Shown: positions 1 to 9,936 of the stretch, piece after piece
How positions within the stretch are numbered: position 1 is the stretch's first letter
How the letters are laid out: each line of letters starts with the position of its first letter
Assembly: GCF_000739875.1 (NCBI RefSeq)
Contig: NZ_BBJR01000035.1
Coordinates: forward strand, 1 to 64,000
Direction of reading: 5' to 3'
DNA from: Comamonas aquatica NBRC 14918
GTDB lineage: Bacteria > Pseudomonadota > Gammaproteobacteria > Burkholderiales > Burkholderiaceae_C
Length of the DNA: 64,000 bases
Position numbers and translations under genes: made by a program
Notes under the pieces: generated by a model
What the model saw: the letters and a program-made list of their open reading frames with translations, nothing else
The model's database searches: none
Told to the model about the DNA's origin: nothing

Positions 1-198
1 CTGCTGCTCCTTGGATCAGTGTGATTACAAGTTGTTTGAATTGACGTAAACGTAAACTTGGAACATTCTATGCCGCGATGCAGCAAGTCCCGTAAAAAGA
101 CGTTGCCAAGCAGGGCGGATAAAAAAGAACGATCGTTCCATTTTATGCACGCAGCTTGTGAAATCCCCAGCGTTTTTTGATCAACCTAGGGTCTTCAC
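1..198. promoter_or_regulatory. Left-edge intergenic region with two operator-like dyads
   Basis: There is no gene here. Two dyads stand out. TTGACGTAAACGTAAA at 41-56 has half-sites TTGACGT and ACGTAAA around AA, resembling operators of MerR-type regulators of branched-chain acyl-CoA degradation (LiuR type). GAACGATCGTTC at 127-138 is a perfect 12-bp palindrome typical of TetR-family operators. Both lie downstream of the MscS gene, so they probably control a gene to the left of the window. The assignment to regulator families is inference from motif shape. Confidence 0.45.
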
Positions 199-1503
199 CT
201 AGACCCGGTGGTCCACGGCCTCAGGGTCAACCTTGACGTCTTTGGCACCGGGCGCACCGCCCGACCACTCCAGCACCTGCCGTGGTACTGGCAGCTGGAT
301 GCCCGCCGCGCGCAAGCCCTGCAGCACCGCCAGGTTGACGTCGGAGCGGATGTTGCCCTGCCCGTTCTGCGGGTCGCTGATGTAGTAGTTCAGGCTGAAC
401 TGCAGGCCATGCTCCAGGAAATCCACCAGTTGCACCGAGGGCCCCGGCTGGGCCAACACGCGGGGCTGGCTGGTCGCCGCCGCCAGCAGGACCTGGCGCA
501 CCTGCTCCACATCGCTGTCCATGCCGACCACCATCGTGGTTGACAGGCTGAACCGGCGATCGGATTGCGTCAGGTTCTCCACCCGCTGGGTGATCAAGGT
601 TTCATTCGGCACGATGGATTCGCGGCCATTCAAGGCCTGGATGACCGTGAAACGGGTCTTGATGTCGGTGATGCGCCCCTCGAACCCATCGACGCGGACG
701 TTGTCGCCAATCCGCAGGGCCCGTTCGATGAGCACCAGAAAACCGCTGACGTAGTTGGAGGCGATCTTCTGCATGCCGAACCCCAGGCCAACGCCGATCG
801 CGCCCCCCATGACCGACAGCGTGGTCAGGTCCATACCAACCCAGGACAGCGCCAGCAGCAGGCCCACGGTGATCAGCACCCCGCGCGTCACATTCATGCT
901 GACCTTGCGCATGGACAGGTCGCCAACCCAGCGGTTGATCACATGCTGCTCGAACAGGCTGGACACCCACAGGACCACCACCAGCATCAGGCCGGTGGAC
1001 AGCGCGCCCTCAATCAGACTCAGCAGGCTGATCTGCGACTTGCCCAGCGTCAGCCGGACGGCATCCAGCTCGGCCAGCACCTGCGTCAGCAGGCCCAGGC
1101 TGTGCAGCACGGCCAGCCCCCAGACCATCCACGAGAACACCCGCTCGATCAGGCGCATGCCGGTGGATTGGGGGAACGACTTGCTCAACACCCGGGCCAC
1201 GAAGCGGATCACGGTCAGCGAGCACAGCAGCGAGATGGCGATCCGCAGCCAAAACACCGGCATGTACTGCACCGTGATGGCTTGCGCGATGTAGATCCAC
1301 AGCAACGCCATCAAGGGGAACATCGCCCCATGCAGCGGGTTGGAGCCAAACCAGACCGAGGCGGCGCGCCCCTTGTGCTTCAGGTGGCGGCCCCAGAAGC
1401 GCACGCAGACGTAGGCCAGCAGCAAACCGCCGAGCACGATAAAAAACTCCAGCCAGGCGCTGGAGTTGTTGAAGTCATCAATCAGCTTGTCAACGATGTC
1501 CAT
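199..1503 (-). CDS. MscS family mechanosensitive ion channel
   Basis: The product has 434 residues and several hydrophobic segments (about 17-37, 59-79, 82-103, 124-142, 164-183, 205-222). They are followed by the Gly/Ala-rich pore helix of MscS channels (about 229-250, with GGAIGVGLGFGMQKI) and the conserved LIERALRIGD segment that leads into the cytoplasmic beta domain. It should sit in the inner membrane and open under hypo-osmotic tension. It is longer than E. coli MscS (286 residues) because of extra N-terminal helices, as in larger MscS paralogues. It lies alone, and its ATG is 132 bases beyond the 3' end of the next upstream gene on the same strand, so it may have its own promoter. The substrate specificity of larger MscS proteins cannot be read from sequence. 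Confidence 0.93.
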   Translation of the reverse strand: MDIVDKLIDDFNNSSAWLEFFIVLGGLLLAYVCVRFWGRHLKHKGRAASVWFGSNPLHGAMFPLMALLWIYIAQAITVQYMPVFWLRIAISLLCSLTVIRFVARVLSKSFPQSTGMRLIERVFSWMVWGLAVLHSLGLLTQVLAELDAVRLTLGKSQISLLSLIEGALSTGLMLVVVLWVSSLFEQHVINRWVGDLSMRKVSMNVTRGVLITVGLLLALSWVGMDLTTLSVMGGAIGVGLGFGMQKIASNYVSGFLVLIERALRIGDNVRVDGFEGRITDIKTRFTVIQALNGRESIVPNETLITQRVENLTQSDRRFSLSTTMVVGMDSDVEQVRQVLLAAATSQPRVLAQPGPSVQLVDFLEHGLQFSLNYYISDPQNGQGNIRSDVNLAVLQGLRAAGIQLPVPRQVLEWSGGAPGAKDVKVDPEAVDHRV

Positions 1504-1591
1504 GGTGCAACCACCCTGCGGCTATGAATGGGCTGATTGTGGCGCAGTCTGCCGGGGTGGCCGGCCTGCGGCCCGCCCAGCATGCCCCGGT

Positions 1592-2371
1592 CTACTGGCG
1601 CCAGCGGGGCACGCGCTTTTGCGCGAAGGCCTGCGCGCCCTCCTGGGCATCGGCATCCATCATGTTGCAGGCCATGACCTCGCCAGCCAGCTGGTAGGCA
1701 GCCTGCAGACCCAGCTCACGCTGGCGATACAGCAGTTCCTTGCCCATGCGCACCGCCGTTGCCGGCTTTTGCACGATGGCCTGCACCAGCTTCTCCACCT
1801 CGGCATCCAACTCCTCGGGGGCCACCACGCGGTTCACCAGCCCCCGGGACTGGGCCGTCTCGGCGTCCATGAAGTCGCCCGTCAACAGCATTTCCATCGC
1901 CTGCTTGAAAGGGATGTTGCGCACCAGGGGCACGCTGGGCGTGGCACAGAACAGCCCGTACTGGATGCCACTGGTGGCAAAGCTGGCCTGCGTGCTGGCC
2001 ACCGCCAGATCACACTGCGCCACCAGTTGGCAGCCCGCCGCCGTGGCCATGCCCTGCACCCGCGCGATCACGGGCACAGGCAGGCGTGCAATGCTCAGCA
2101 TCATACGCGAGCATTGCGCGAACAAGTCCTGGTAATAGTCCAGCTGCGGGTGGGCCGCCATGTCCTTGAGGTTATGCCCGGCACAAAAGGCCTTGCCTTG
2201 GGCGGCCAGCACCACCACGCGCACGTCGGTGTCGGTGGCCAGCTCCGTCAGGGCCGACTGCAAGGCCTCCAGCATGGGGGCCCCCAGGGCGTTGAAGCGC
2301 ACCGGATCGTTCAAGGTCAGCGTGACCACGCCGCGCGCATCGCGCGTTTGCACCAGCAGCTCTGCATCCAT
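1592..2371 (-). CDS. Enoyl-CoA hydratase/isomerase family protein, ECHDC3-like
   Basis: The product is a 259-residue crotonase-fold protein. The oxyanion-hole region AFCAGHNLKDM (61-71) and the GMATAAGCQLVAQCDLAVAS block (107-126) are clear. The sequence most resembles the ECHDC3 branch (GLFCATPSVPL, MEMLLTGDFMDA), whose exact reaction is not settled. I chose the ATG at 2371 because GGAGG lies five bases upstream; a GTG at 2383 in frame has no better signal. The stop of the upstream histone-deacetylase-like gene is at 2384, so the two are almost certainly cotranscribed. The role may be acyl-CoA processing, but the two glutamates of classical hydratases are not obvious, so hydratase activity is uncertain. 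Confidence 0.9.
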   Translation of the reverse strand: MDAELLVQTRDARGVVTLTLNDPVRFNALGAPMLEALQSALTELATDTDVRVVVLAAQGKAFCAGHNLKDMAAHPQLDYYQDLFAQCSRMMLSIARLPVPVIARVQGMATAAGCQLVAQCDLAVASTQASFATSGIQYGLFCATPSVPLVRNIPFKQAMEMLLTGDFMDAETAQSRGLVNRVVAPEELDAEVEKLVQAIVQKPATAVRMGKELLYRQRELGLQAAYQLAGEVMACNMMDADAQEGAQAFAQKRVPRWRQ

Positions 2372-2383
2372 ACCCACCTCCAC

Positions 2384-3337
2384 TCAAACATCAGCCAGCA
2401 CACGCAGGTGCGCTTCCACACTGCGTGACAGCGGCCCCATCATGTAGCCCCCTTCCAGGCAGGAGACGATGCGCCCCTTGCTGAAGCGGCGGGCAATGTC
2501 CTTGATGCGCTCGGTCAACCAGATGTAGTCGTTTTCCGTGAGGCCCAGCTGTCCCATATCGTCGTCGCGGTGGGCATCGAAACCAGCGCTGACGAAGATC
2601 ATCTCGGGCTTGAAAGCCTCCAGCCGGGGGATCCACAGCATCTCGACCAGCTCGCGGATGTCCATGCCCTTGGTGTAGGCCGCCACCGGGATGTTGAGCA
2701 TGTTCGCGGCCGGCTCCTTGTCGCCGCTGAACGGGTAGAAGGGGTGCTGAAAGAAACTCACCATCAGCACGCGGTTGTCACCGGCCAGGATGTCTTCCGT
2801 GCCGTTGCCGTGGTGCACGTCAAAGTCCACGATCGCCACCCGCTTGAGGTTGCGCCGCTGCAGGGCGTGCAAGGCGGCAATCGCCACATTGTTGAAGAAG
2901 CAAAAGCCCATGGCCTTGTCGCGCGTGGCGTGGTGGCCGGGGGGACGGATGGCGCAAAAGGCGTTTTCCAGTTCGCCGTCCAGCACCGCATCGGTGGCCG
3001 CCACCGCCGCGCCGGCCGCGTGCAGCGCGGCAGTGAAGGTGTGGGCGTTGATGGACGTGTCGGTGTCCAGCTGGGTGTATTCGGGGCCGCCGGCGGCCTG
3101 CTCTTCGACCAGCCTGTCGGTCAGGCCACGCAGGGCCGCCACGTGCATGCGGTCATGGGCCAGTTCGACATCGCTGAGCGCGGCGGCGGGTGCCTCGATC
3201 CGTTCGAGACCGTCCAGCACCCCGGTCATCAGCAACCGGTCCTCGATCGCATCCAGGCGCTGCGGACACTCCGGATGCCCTGGCCCCATCTCATGCTGTC
3301 GGCATGAGTGATGAGAAAAATAGCCTGTCTTGCCCAC
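2384..3337 (-). CDS. Histone deacetylase family protein (acetylpolyamine amidohydrolase-like)
   Basis: This 317-residue zinc-dependent deacetylase-fold protein carries the family signatures: GHPECPQRLDAI near residue 20, RPPGHHA, the metal-binding DFDVHHGNGTEDIL, and FVSAGFDAHRDD. Bacterial members deacetylate small acylated amines or proteins; the substrate here is unknown. The start is a GTG, since no in-frame ATG gives the family N-terminus (KTGYFSHHSC). It is divergent from moxR, with only 44 bases between starts, so their promoters must overlap. It runs directly into the ECHDC3-like gene downstream. Confidence 0.92.
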   Translation of the reverse strand: MGKTGYFSHHSCRQHEMGPGHPECPQRLDAIEDRLLMTGVLDGLERIEAPAAALSDVELAHDRMHVAALRGLTDRLVEEQAAGGPEYTQLDTDTSINAHTFTAALHAAGAAVAATDAVLDGELENAFCAIRPPGHHATRDKAMGFCFFNNVAIAALHALQRRNLKRVAIVDFDVHHGNGTEDILAGDNRVLMVSFFQHPFYPFSGDKEPAANMLNIPVAAYTKGMDIRELVEMLWIPRLEAFKPEMIFVSAGFDAHRDDDMGQLGLTENDYIWLTERIKDIARRFSKGRIVSCLEGGYMMGPLSRSVEAHLRVLADV

Positions 3338-3381
3338 TTTTCTTGTCCCCTGTTGTCATTGTTTTCGGATACCTTCTGTGC

Positions 3382-4299
3382 ATGACATCACAAAAAATCC
3401 GGTCTCTTTTGGATCAGCTTAACACGGTGATCGTTGGCAAAAAACAGCAGGTCCAGGACTGCGTGGCCTGCCTGCTGGCCGGTGGGCATCTGCTGATCGA
3501 AGATGTGCCGGGCGTGGGCAAAACCACCCTGGCCCATGCCCTGGCCCATGCGTTCGGTCTGCAGTTTTCCCGCGTGCAGTTCACCGCCGACCTGATGCCC
3601 AGTGACCTGACCGGGGTGTCCGTCTACGACCGGGGCCGCGAAGGCTTTGTGTTCCACCCCGGCCCCGTGTTTGCGCAGGTGCTGCTGGCCGATGAAATCA
3701 ACCGGGCCAGCCCCAAGACCCAGAGTGCGCTGCTCGAAGCCATGGAGGAAAAACAGGTCTCCATCGAAGGCCGGACCCACCCGCTGCCCACGCCGTTTTT
3801 CGTGATTGCCACCCAGAACCCGCAGGAACAGCTGGGCACCAACCCCTTGCCCGAGAGCCAATTGGACCGTTTCTTGATGCGCGTCAGCCTGGGCTATCCC
3901 GACCGTGCGTCGGAGCTGCAACTGCTGGCCCACCACGGCCACCGCGCCCATGCCGACCAGTTGCCGCCCCAGCTGACGCCTGAGGAGCTGGCCGCGCTGC
4001 AGCAGGCGGTGCTGCAGGTCCATGCGGCCGAGCCCTTGCTGCACTACATCCAGGACCTGGTGGATGCCACGCGCAACGGGCAGTGGTTTGTGCAGGGCCT
4101 GTCCCCCCGCGCCGGCATTGCCCTGTTGCGCGCGGCCAAGGCCAATGCCCTGCTGCACGGCCGCGACTACGCATCGCCCGACGATGTGCAGGCCATGTTC
4201 GTGCCCACCATGGCACACCGCCTGCACGCCGTGGCGCGTGCCGGCCGGGGCACGGTCGCGCAGGTCCAGGCGCTGTTGCACACGGTCGCCCTGCCCTGA
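3382..4299 (+). CDS. MoxR family AAA+ ATPase
   Basis: The product has 305 residues. A Walker A motif (DVPGVGKTT, 41-49), Walker B (LLADEINR) and the conserved ATQNPQEQLGTNPLPESQLDRF stretch identify a MoxR ATPase. This class acts as a chaperone-like factor for partner membrane or secreted proteins with DUF58 and transglutaminase domains, which are the next two genes. The chosen ATG gives the usual family N-terminus; in-frame codons upstream reach into the divergent gene and lack conservation. The stop overlaps the next start in the sequence TGATG. Confidence 0.95.
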   Translation: MTSQKIRSLLDQLNTVIVGKKQQVQDCVACLLAGGHLLIEDVPGVGKTTLAHALAHAFGLQFSRVQFTADLMPSDLTGVSVYDRGREGFVFHPGPVFAQVLLADEINRASPKTQSALLEAMEEKQVSIEGRTHPLPTPFFVIATQNPQEQLGTNPLPESQLDRFLMRVSLGYPDRASELQLLAHHGHRAHADQLPPQLTPEELAALQQAVLQVHAAEPLLHYIQDLVDATRNGQWFVQGLSPRAGIALLRAAKANALLHGRDYASPDDVQAMFVPTMAHRLHAVARAGRGTVAQVQALLHTVALP

Positions 4300-5318
4300 T
4301 GTCCGAGCCGCAGCGCCCCACCCGCAGCCGCTGGCGACAGCGCTTGCACAACTGGGTCACGCGCGGCCAGGTGCCCGGTGCCGAGCACACCCTGGGGCAC
4401 CGCAACATCTATGTGCTGCCCTCGGCCGCTGGTTGCATGCTGGCGGCCACGCTGCTGGTGCTGCTGGTCGCGTCGATCAACTTCCAGCTCAACCTGGGCT
4501 ACCTGCTCACCTTCCTGATCGCCGGCAGTGCCCTGGCCAGCGTCTGGGTGGGCCACCGCAACCTGCAGGGCCTGCAACTGCACCTGGGGCCGCTGCAGCC
4601 CGTGTTCCAGGGCGAGCGCGCCACCGTGCCGCTGCACCTGCAGGCCCCAGCCGCCGGTCCGCACCGCCACGGCCTGTCCGTGGCGCTCAACCGCTCGCAA
4701 GGCCCGCTGGCCTGGGTGCATGCCGACGTGGCCGCCGGCCACACGCAGGTGGTCGAACTGGGCAGCGTGCCGCACCAGCGCGGCTGGCACCGCGTGCCCC
4801 GGGTGGTGCTGGAAAGCCGTTACCCGCTGGGCGTGTTCCGCCTGTGGAGCTATTGGCAGCCCGATGGCCGGGTGCTGGTCTACCCGTGCCCCGAAACACC
4901 GGCGCCCCCCATCCAGCACCTGGACCACGCCCACTCCGGCACCAGCTTGCCGCAGTTCGGCGGGATGGTCGAGCCCGACAACGTGCGCCACTACCAGCGC
5001 GGCGACAGCCTGCGCAGCATCGTGTGGAAGAAAGCCGCCTCGGCCCTGGCCCTGGGCCACGGTGACCTGGTGGTGCGCAGCGGCACGGCGCCTCAGGCCG
5101 ACCGCCTGTGGCTGGATGCCCGCGCCACGGGCCTGACCGATCCCGAGGCGCAGATCGCCCGCCTCACCGCCTGGGTGCTGCAGGCCCACGCCCAGCAGGC
5201 GCTGTGGGGGCTGCGACTGCCCAGCGGCCAGCAATTGCCCCAGGCCATGGGCGAGCCGCATTTGCACGCCTGCCTGGCGGCATTGGCCGTGGACGGCAAA
5301 TCCGCCGCGCCGCATTAG
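4299..5318 (+). CDS. DUF58 domain-containing membrane protein
   Basis: The product has 339 residues. Two transmembrane helices lie near the N-terminus (about 43-61 and 65-83). A soluble region follows with the DUF58 signature [19 protein letters not shown], a degenerate von Willebrand A-like fold. DUF58 proteins are nearly always encoded beside MoxR and are thought to be its partners, perhaps with a cell-envelope role. The start codon overlaps the moxR stop, which implies translational coupling. Confidence 0.93.
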   Translation: MSEPQRPTRSRWRQRLHNWVTRGQVPGAEHTLGHRNIYVLPSAAGCMLAATLLVLLVASINFQLNLGYLLTFLIAGSALASVWVGHRNLQGLQLHLGPLQPVFQGERATVPLHLQAPAAGPHRHGLSVALNRSQGPLAWVHADVAAGHTQVVELGSVPHQRGWHRVPRVVLESRYPLGVFRLWSYWQPDGRVLVYPCPETPAPPIQHLDHAHSGTSLPQFGGMVEPDNVRHYQRGDSLRSIVWKKAASALALGHGDLVVRSGTAPQADRLWLDARATGLTDPEAQIARLTAWVLQAHAQQALWGLRLPSGQQLPQAMGEPHLHACLAALAVDGKSAAPH

Positions 5319-5320
5319 AG

Positions 5321-5377
5321 TTTTGAATCAAATAACCTTCCAGCGCGCATACAACCTACGCAAGCAGCTATCAAAAA
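5321..5377 (-). repeat. Dispersed palindromic repeat, copy 1 (inverted orientation)
   Basis: Read on the minus strand this is TTTTGATAGCTGC...GCGCGCTGG...TTTGATTCAAAA, which aligns end to end with the full copy at 57976-58032. It fills the gap between the DUF58 gene and the transglutaminase gene. It is open in the plus-strand frame, so it can be mis-translated as an N-terminal extension of the next protein. Confidence 0.75.
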
Positions 5378-7401
5378 TGGATTCCACCACCACCCCTCCC
5401 CTGCCGCGCGAGACCCGCGACACCTTGCTGGTGCTGGGGGTGGTGGCCCTGGTGCTGCTGCCGCAGGTGGCCTACCTGCCGCCGTGGGCCAGCGCCCTGG
5501 CGGCACTGCTGCTGGGCTGGCGCATGTGGCTAGCCCGCAGCGGCCAGCGCCTGCCGGGCACCTGGCTGCTGGCGGCCCTGCTGGCCTTGGCCGTGGGTGC
5601 CACGGCGCTGCAGTTCCGCTCCATCGTCGGTCCCGAGGCCGGCGTGGTCCTGGTGATCCTGCTGCTGGTGCTCAAGACCCTGGAGATGCGCGCCCGCCGC
5701 GACGCCATGGTGATCTTTTTCCTGGGCTTCTTCACGCTGCTCACCCTGTTCCTGCAGTCCCAGTCGCTGAGCATGGCCCTCGCCATGCTGGTGGCCGTCT
5801 GGGGGCTGCTGGTCTGCCTGGTGAATGCGCACATGCCGTCCGGCTACCCCAGCCTGCGGCAGCTGGTGCGCACCGCGGGCCTGCTGATGCTGCTGGGCGC
5901 GCCCCTGATGCTGGTGCTGTTCCTGGCCTTCCCGCGCCTGCCGCCGCTGTGGGGCCTGCCCACGCAGGCCAGCAAAGGCACGACCGGCCTGTCCAACGAC
6001 ATGACCGTCGGCCAAGTGGCCGAGCTGGCGCAAAACCACAGCGTGGCCCTGCGCGTGCGCTTTGACAGCCCCGATGGCAAAGCCCCGCCGCAGCGCTTGC
6101 TGTACTTCCGGGGGCCGGTGCTGAGCCGCTTTGACGGGCGCAACTGGCAAGCGGACGCCGACGGCGCCCCGTATGCGCTGCCGGCCACGGCCCAGGTCGC
6201 CGCCTCTGGGCTGGGGACGGCCATCGACTATGAAATCACCCTGGAGGCCCACCAGCAACGCTGGCTGCTGACCCTGGATGCCACCCTGTCGCCCCCGGAT
6301 GCCCAGCGCCGGGTGCAGCGCACCGCCGACCTGCAGTGGCTGACGGCACGCCCCCTCACCGAGGTGCTGCGCTACCGCGCCCAGGCCCACCTGCACTACG
6401 CCTATGGCCAGCAACTGTCGGACTTCCAGCGCCGCCAGCACCTGCAGCTGCCGCCTGATCTGAACCCCCGCACCACGCAATGGGCGCAGACGCTGCGCCG
6501 CGACCACGGCACGGATGACACCGCCATCGTCCAGGCCGCCCTCAATCACCTGGGCAGCGGCCGCTACGTCTACACGCTGGCGCCCGATGTGGTGCCCGGC
6601 CCGCACACGGCCGACGCCTTCTGGTTCGAGACGCACAACGGCTTTTGCGAGCACATCGCCTCGGCCTTCACGGTGCTGATGCGCGCCGCCGGCATTCCGG
6701 CACGCATCGTCACCGGCTACCAGGGGGGCGAGCGCAACCCGGTGGACGGGTTGTGGACCGTGCGCCAAAGCGACGCCCACGCCTGGACCGAAGTCTGGCT
6801 GCCCCACGAGGGCTGGCTGCGCATCGACCCCACCTCGGCCGTGGCGCCCTCGCGCACCGAGCAGCTGCAACGGCTGTCACCGCCCACCTCAGCCTTCGGT
6901 GGCGCCATGGACCAGGTCATCAGCCCCGACGTCCTGCGCCGCCTGCGCGCCAACTGGGAAGCCCTCAACCACCGCTGGAACGACTGGGTGCTGAATTACA
7001 CCCCGCGCGACCAGTCGGCCCTGCTACAGCGCCTGGGCTGGACCGACTGGAGCATCCCGCAACTGGCAGCCGGGCTGAGCAGCCTGCTGGCCCTCGCCAC
7101 CCTCGGTGCGGCCTGGCAGCGCTGGCGCCGGCGCTGGGTGGCCGACCCCTGGCTGCGCCTGATGCAGCAGGCCCGGCAGCAGTTGCAGCGCCATGGCCTG
7201 GAGCATGCGGACACGCGGGGGCTGCAGGCCCTGGCGGCCGCTGCCCAAGCACAATGGGGGGATGAATCCCAGCCACTGCAGCAGTGGCTGCTGCAGATGG
7301 AACAATGGCGCTATGCACCGCATGGCCCCCAGACGCCCAGCCTGGCCCAGCTGCGGCGTGCATACCGCGCTTTGATTTGGCCCAGCCCCCGTACTCCATG
7401 A
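5377..7401 (+). CDS. TgpA-type transglutaminase (DUF3488 plus transglutaminase-like domain)
   Basis: The product is a 674-residue inner-membrane protein. The first 200 residues contain about six hydrophobic helices (DUF3488). A periplasmic transglutaminase-like domain follows with Cys in [10 protein letters not shown], His in DAHAWTEVW and Asp in LRIDPTSA, then a further helix near residue 570 and a cytosolic tail. Pseudomonas aeruginosa TgpA has this architecture and is essential there. I place the start at the ATG at 5377 because an upstream in-frame start at 5323 would encode a copy of the dispersed intergenic repeat. It forms one unit with moxR and the DUF58 gene, and its stop overlaps the mltB start (ATGA). 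Confidence 0.94.
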   Translation: MDSTTTPPLPRETRDTLLVLGVVALVLLPQVAYLPPWASALAALLLGWRMWLARSGQRLPGTWLLAALLALAVGATALQFRSIVGPEAGVVLVILLLVLKTLEMRARRDAMVIFFLGFFTLLTLFLQSQSLSMALAMLVAVWGLLVCLVNAHMPSGYPSLRQLVRTAGLLMLLGAPLMLVLFLAFPRLPPLWGLPTQASKGTTGLSNDMTVGQVAELAQNHSVALRVRFDSPDGKAPPQRLLYFRGPVLSRFDGRNWQADADGAPYALPATAQVAASGLGTAIDYEITLEAHQQRWLLTLDATLSPPDAQRRVQRTADLQWLTARPLTEVLRYRAQAHLHYAYGQQLSDFQRRQHLQLPPDLNPRTTQWAQTLRRDHGTDDTAIVQAALNHLGSGRYVYTLAPDVVPGPHTADAFWFETHNGFCEHIASAFTVLMRAAGIPARIVTGYQGGERNPVDGLWTVRQSDAHAWTEVWLPHEGWLRIDPTSAVAPSRTEQLQRLSPPTSAFGGAMDQVISPDVLRRLRANWEALNHRWNDWVLNYTPRDQSALLQRLGWTDWSIPQLAAGLSSLLALATLGAAWQRWRRRWVADPWLRLMQQARQQLQRHGLEHADTRGLQALAAAAQAQWGDESQPLQQWLLQMEQWRYAPHGPQTPSLAQLRRAYRALIWPSPRTP

Positions 7402-8558
7402 AACGTTTGCTTCCCTCCTTGTTCCTGCTCGGCCTAGTCACAGGCTGCGCCACCCACCTGCCTGCAGACGCACAGAACAGCGCACCCCGCGCGCCCAAAA
7501 ACAACCCTGCCAAGAGCACGGCCGCCAGCGCCCCGTATGCACAACGCGCCGATGCCCAGCGCTGGGCGCGCGAAATGGCCGCGCGCCAGCACCTGGACCT
7601 GGCATGGATCCAGGCCCAGCTGGCGCAGGCGCGCTTCCTGCCGCAGGTGCCGCGCCTGATGACGCCGGCCCCCAAGACCAGCACCACCGCGCGCGATTGG
7701 GGTGACTACCGCCGCCGCTTCATCGACCCGGTGCGCATCAACGCCGGGGTGCGCTTCTGGGACCAGAATGCCGACACCCTGGCGCGTGCCGAGACGATGT
7801 TTGGCGTGCCCGCCGAAATGGTGGTCGGCATCATCGGCGTCGAGACCATTTACGGCCGCAACATGGGCAACCTGCGCGTGCTGGACAGCCTGGCAACCCT
7901 GGCCTTCGATTTCCCGCAGGCGCATCCGCGGGCCGCAGAACGCCAGCGCTATTTCCAGGGTGAGCTGGAGCAGTTCCTGGTGATGATGCACAACGTTGGC
8001 ACCCCCACCACGGAGCCGCGCGGCAGCTACGCCGGGGCCATGGGGCTGGGCCAGTTCATGCCCACCAGCTGGGCCCAGTGGGCCGTCGACTTTGACCGCG
8101 ATGGACGCATCGATCTGTTCAACAGCGCAGCCGATGCCATCGGCTCGGTGGCCAACTACTTCAAGGCGCATGGCTGGGTCAGCGGGCAGCCGGTCTGGTA
8201 CACCGCCCTGTTCAACACCGACCGCCTGAACCTGCCAACCCTGCTGGCACCGGACATCCGCCCCAGCTTCACGGCGGCCCAGATGGTCGAGCTGGGCGTG
8301 GTGCCCCAGGGCGGGCTGGACCATGACGGCCCACTGGCGCTGATCGAGTTGAAAAACGGCGAAGCCGCGCCCAGCTACCTCGTCGGCACCCAGAACTTCT
8401 ACACCATCACGCGCTACAACTGGTCCAGCTACTACGCCACCGCCGTGTACGACCTGGGCCAGGAGGTCAAGGCCGCACGCCAGAACCGCGCGCCCGAGGT
8501 GGCCCAGCCGGCCACCATCCCCGACCTCGCCCCCGCGACCACCGCCACAGCGCCCTAG
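7398..8558 (+). CDS. mltB: Lytic murein transglycosylase B (lipoprotein)
   Basis: The product has 386 residues. A lipoprotein signal with lipobox LVTGC places the mature protein on the outer membrane. The SLT_2 domain shows the catalytic glutamate region [29 protein letters not shown] and [24 protein letters not shown], all typical of MltB. It cleaves the MurNAc-GlcNAc bond to 1,6-anhydro products. Its start overlaps the transglutaminase stop, so it is the last gene of the MoxR-DUF58-TgpA unit. That suggests, without proving, a link between the unit and peptidoglycan. Confidence 0.94.
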   Translation: MKRLLPSLFLLGLVTGCATHLPADAQNSAPRAPKNNPAKSTAASAPYAQRADAQRWAREMAARQHLDLAWIQAQLAQARFLPQVPRLMTPAPKTSTTARDWGDYRRRFIDPVRINAGVRFWDQNADTLARAETMFGVPAEMVVGIIGVETIYGRNMGNLRVLDSLATLAFDFPQAHPRAAERQRYFQGELEQFLVMMHNVGTPTTEPRGSYAGAMGLGQFMPTSWAQWAVDFDRDGRIDLFNSAADAIGSVANYFKAHGWVSGQPVWYTALFNTDRLNLPTLLAPDIRPSFTAAQMVELGVVPQGGLDHDGPLALIELKNGEAAPSYLVGTQNFYTITRYNWSSYYATAVYDLGQEVKAARQNRAPEVAQPATIPDLAPATTATAP

Positions 8559-8689
8559 AGCGCAGCACAAAGTCCACCTGCGTGGCAAGCAAGGACATTC
8601 CCCGCCCGTGCTTGCCCCAGTTGGAAAGATGGCGTCGGCGGCGCAATCTGAACCCCTTTTTGTCACACGGTACACAAGGAGTTTTCGGA

Positions 8690-9901
8690 ATGCGCCACGC
8701 TCTCTCTCCCCTGGTTCTGGCTCTGTGCGGCATGGGCCTGTGGTCTGCCGCTGCCCAGGCCCAGACCTTCAAAGAGCCCGACACCGTCAAGATCGGCTTC
8801 ATCACCGACATGTCCAGCCTGTATGCCGACGTGGAAGGCAAGAACGGGGCGGTCGCCATCCAGATGGCGATTGACGACTTTGGCGGCAAGCTGCTGGGCA
8901 AGCCCATCGAACTGCTCACCGCCGACCACCAGAACAAGGCCGACATCGCCGCCAGCAAGGCCCGCGAATGGATCGACCAGCAGGACATCAGCCTGGTGTT
9001 TGGCGGCACGAACAGCGCCACCGCCCTGGCCATGGCCAAGGTCGCACAAGAGAAGAAACGCATCTTTGTGGACAACGGCGCCGGCAGCTCTGCACTGACC
9101 AATGAACAGTGCAGCCCCTACACCGTGCACTACGCCTTCGACACCGTGGCCCTGGCCAAGGGCACAGGCAAGGCTGTGGTGGAAGCCGGGGGCAAGAGCT
9201 GGTTCTTCCTGACGGCCGATTACGCCTTCGGCCATGCGCTGGAAGCCGACACCTCCAAGATCGTCGAGGCCAATGGCGGCAAGGTGGTGGGGGCGGTCCG
9301 GACACCGCTGAACGCCAGCGACTTCTCCAGCTTCATGCTGCAGGCCCAGAACAGCAAGGCCCAGATACTGGGCCTGGCGAATGCCGGTGGCGACACCATC
9401 AATTCCATCAAGGCGGCGCGCGAATTCGGCGTCACCAAGGGCATGAAGCTGGCCGGCCTGCTGATTTTCTTCAGCGACATCCACAGCCTGGGCGTGAAGA
9501 ACACCGAAGGCCTGCAGTTCACCACCAGCTGGTACTGGGACATGAACGACGAGTCGCGCAAGTTCGCCGACAAGTTCATGGCCAAGACCAAGCGCCGCCC
9601 CAGCGAAATCCAGGCCGCCGACTATTCGGCCACCATGACCTGGCTGCAAGCCGCCCAGCGCGCCGGCACGCTGGAAGCAGACAAGGTCATGGCCGAGTGG
9701 AAGAGCAAGCCCATCAAGGACTTCTTTGGCGAAGGCGTGATCCGCCCCGATGGCCGCTACGCCCACGACATGTACCTGATGGAAGTGAAGTCCCCGGCCG
9801 AATCCAAAGGCACCTGGGATTACTACAAGCTGATCAAGAAGCTGCCTGCCGACCAGGTCTGGACCACCAAGGCCGAAAGCAAGTGCCAGTACTGGAAGTG
9901 A
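8690..9901 (+). CDS. ABC transporter substrate-binding protein, branched-chain amino acid/amide type
   Basis: The product has 403 residues. A Sec signal peptide (residues 1-24, cleavage after AQAQ) precedes a type I periplasmic binding fold of the Leu/Ile/Val or amide group (VKIGFITDMSSLYADVEGKNG, GVIRPDGRYAHDMYLMEVK). The ATG at 8690 follows AAGGAG at an acceptable spacing. No permease or ATPase gene lies nearby, so it is an orphan that must work with a transporter encoded elsewhere. The ligand cannot be told from sequence. Confidence 0.92.
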   Translation: MRHALSPLVLALCGMGLWSAAAQAQTFKEPDTVKIGFITDMSSLYADVEGKNGAVAIQMAIDDFGGKLLGKPIELLTADHQNKADIAASKAREWIDQQDISLVFGGTNSATALAMAKVAQEKKRIFVDNGAGSSALTNEQCSPYTVHYAFDTVALAKGTGKAVVEAGGKSWFFLTADYAFGHALEADTSKIVEANGGKVVGAVRTPLNASDFSSFMLQAQNSKAQILGLANAGGDTINSIKAAREFGVTKGMKLAGLLIFFSDIHSLGVKNTEGLQFTTSWYWDMNDESRKFADKFMAKTKRRPSEIQAADYSATMTWLQAAQRAGTLEADKVMAEWKSKPIKDFFGEGVIRPDGRYAHDMYLMEVKSPAESKGTWDYYKLIKKLPADQVWTTKAESKCQYWK

Positions 9902-9910
9902 ACGGGTGGC

Positions 9911-9929
9911 CCGGGCCCTGACGGCCCGG
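9911..9929. terminator. GC-rich hairpin between convergent genes
   Basis: CCGGGCC and GGCCCGG are separated by five bases, between the 3' ends of the binding-protein gene and the sensor kinase gene. There is no T-run, so its function as an intrinsic terminator is uncertain. Confidence 0.35.
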
Positions 9930-9936
9930 CCTGCGT

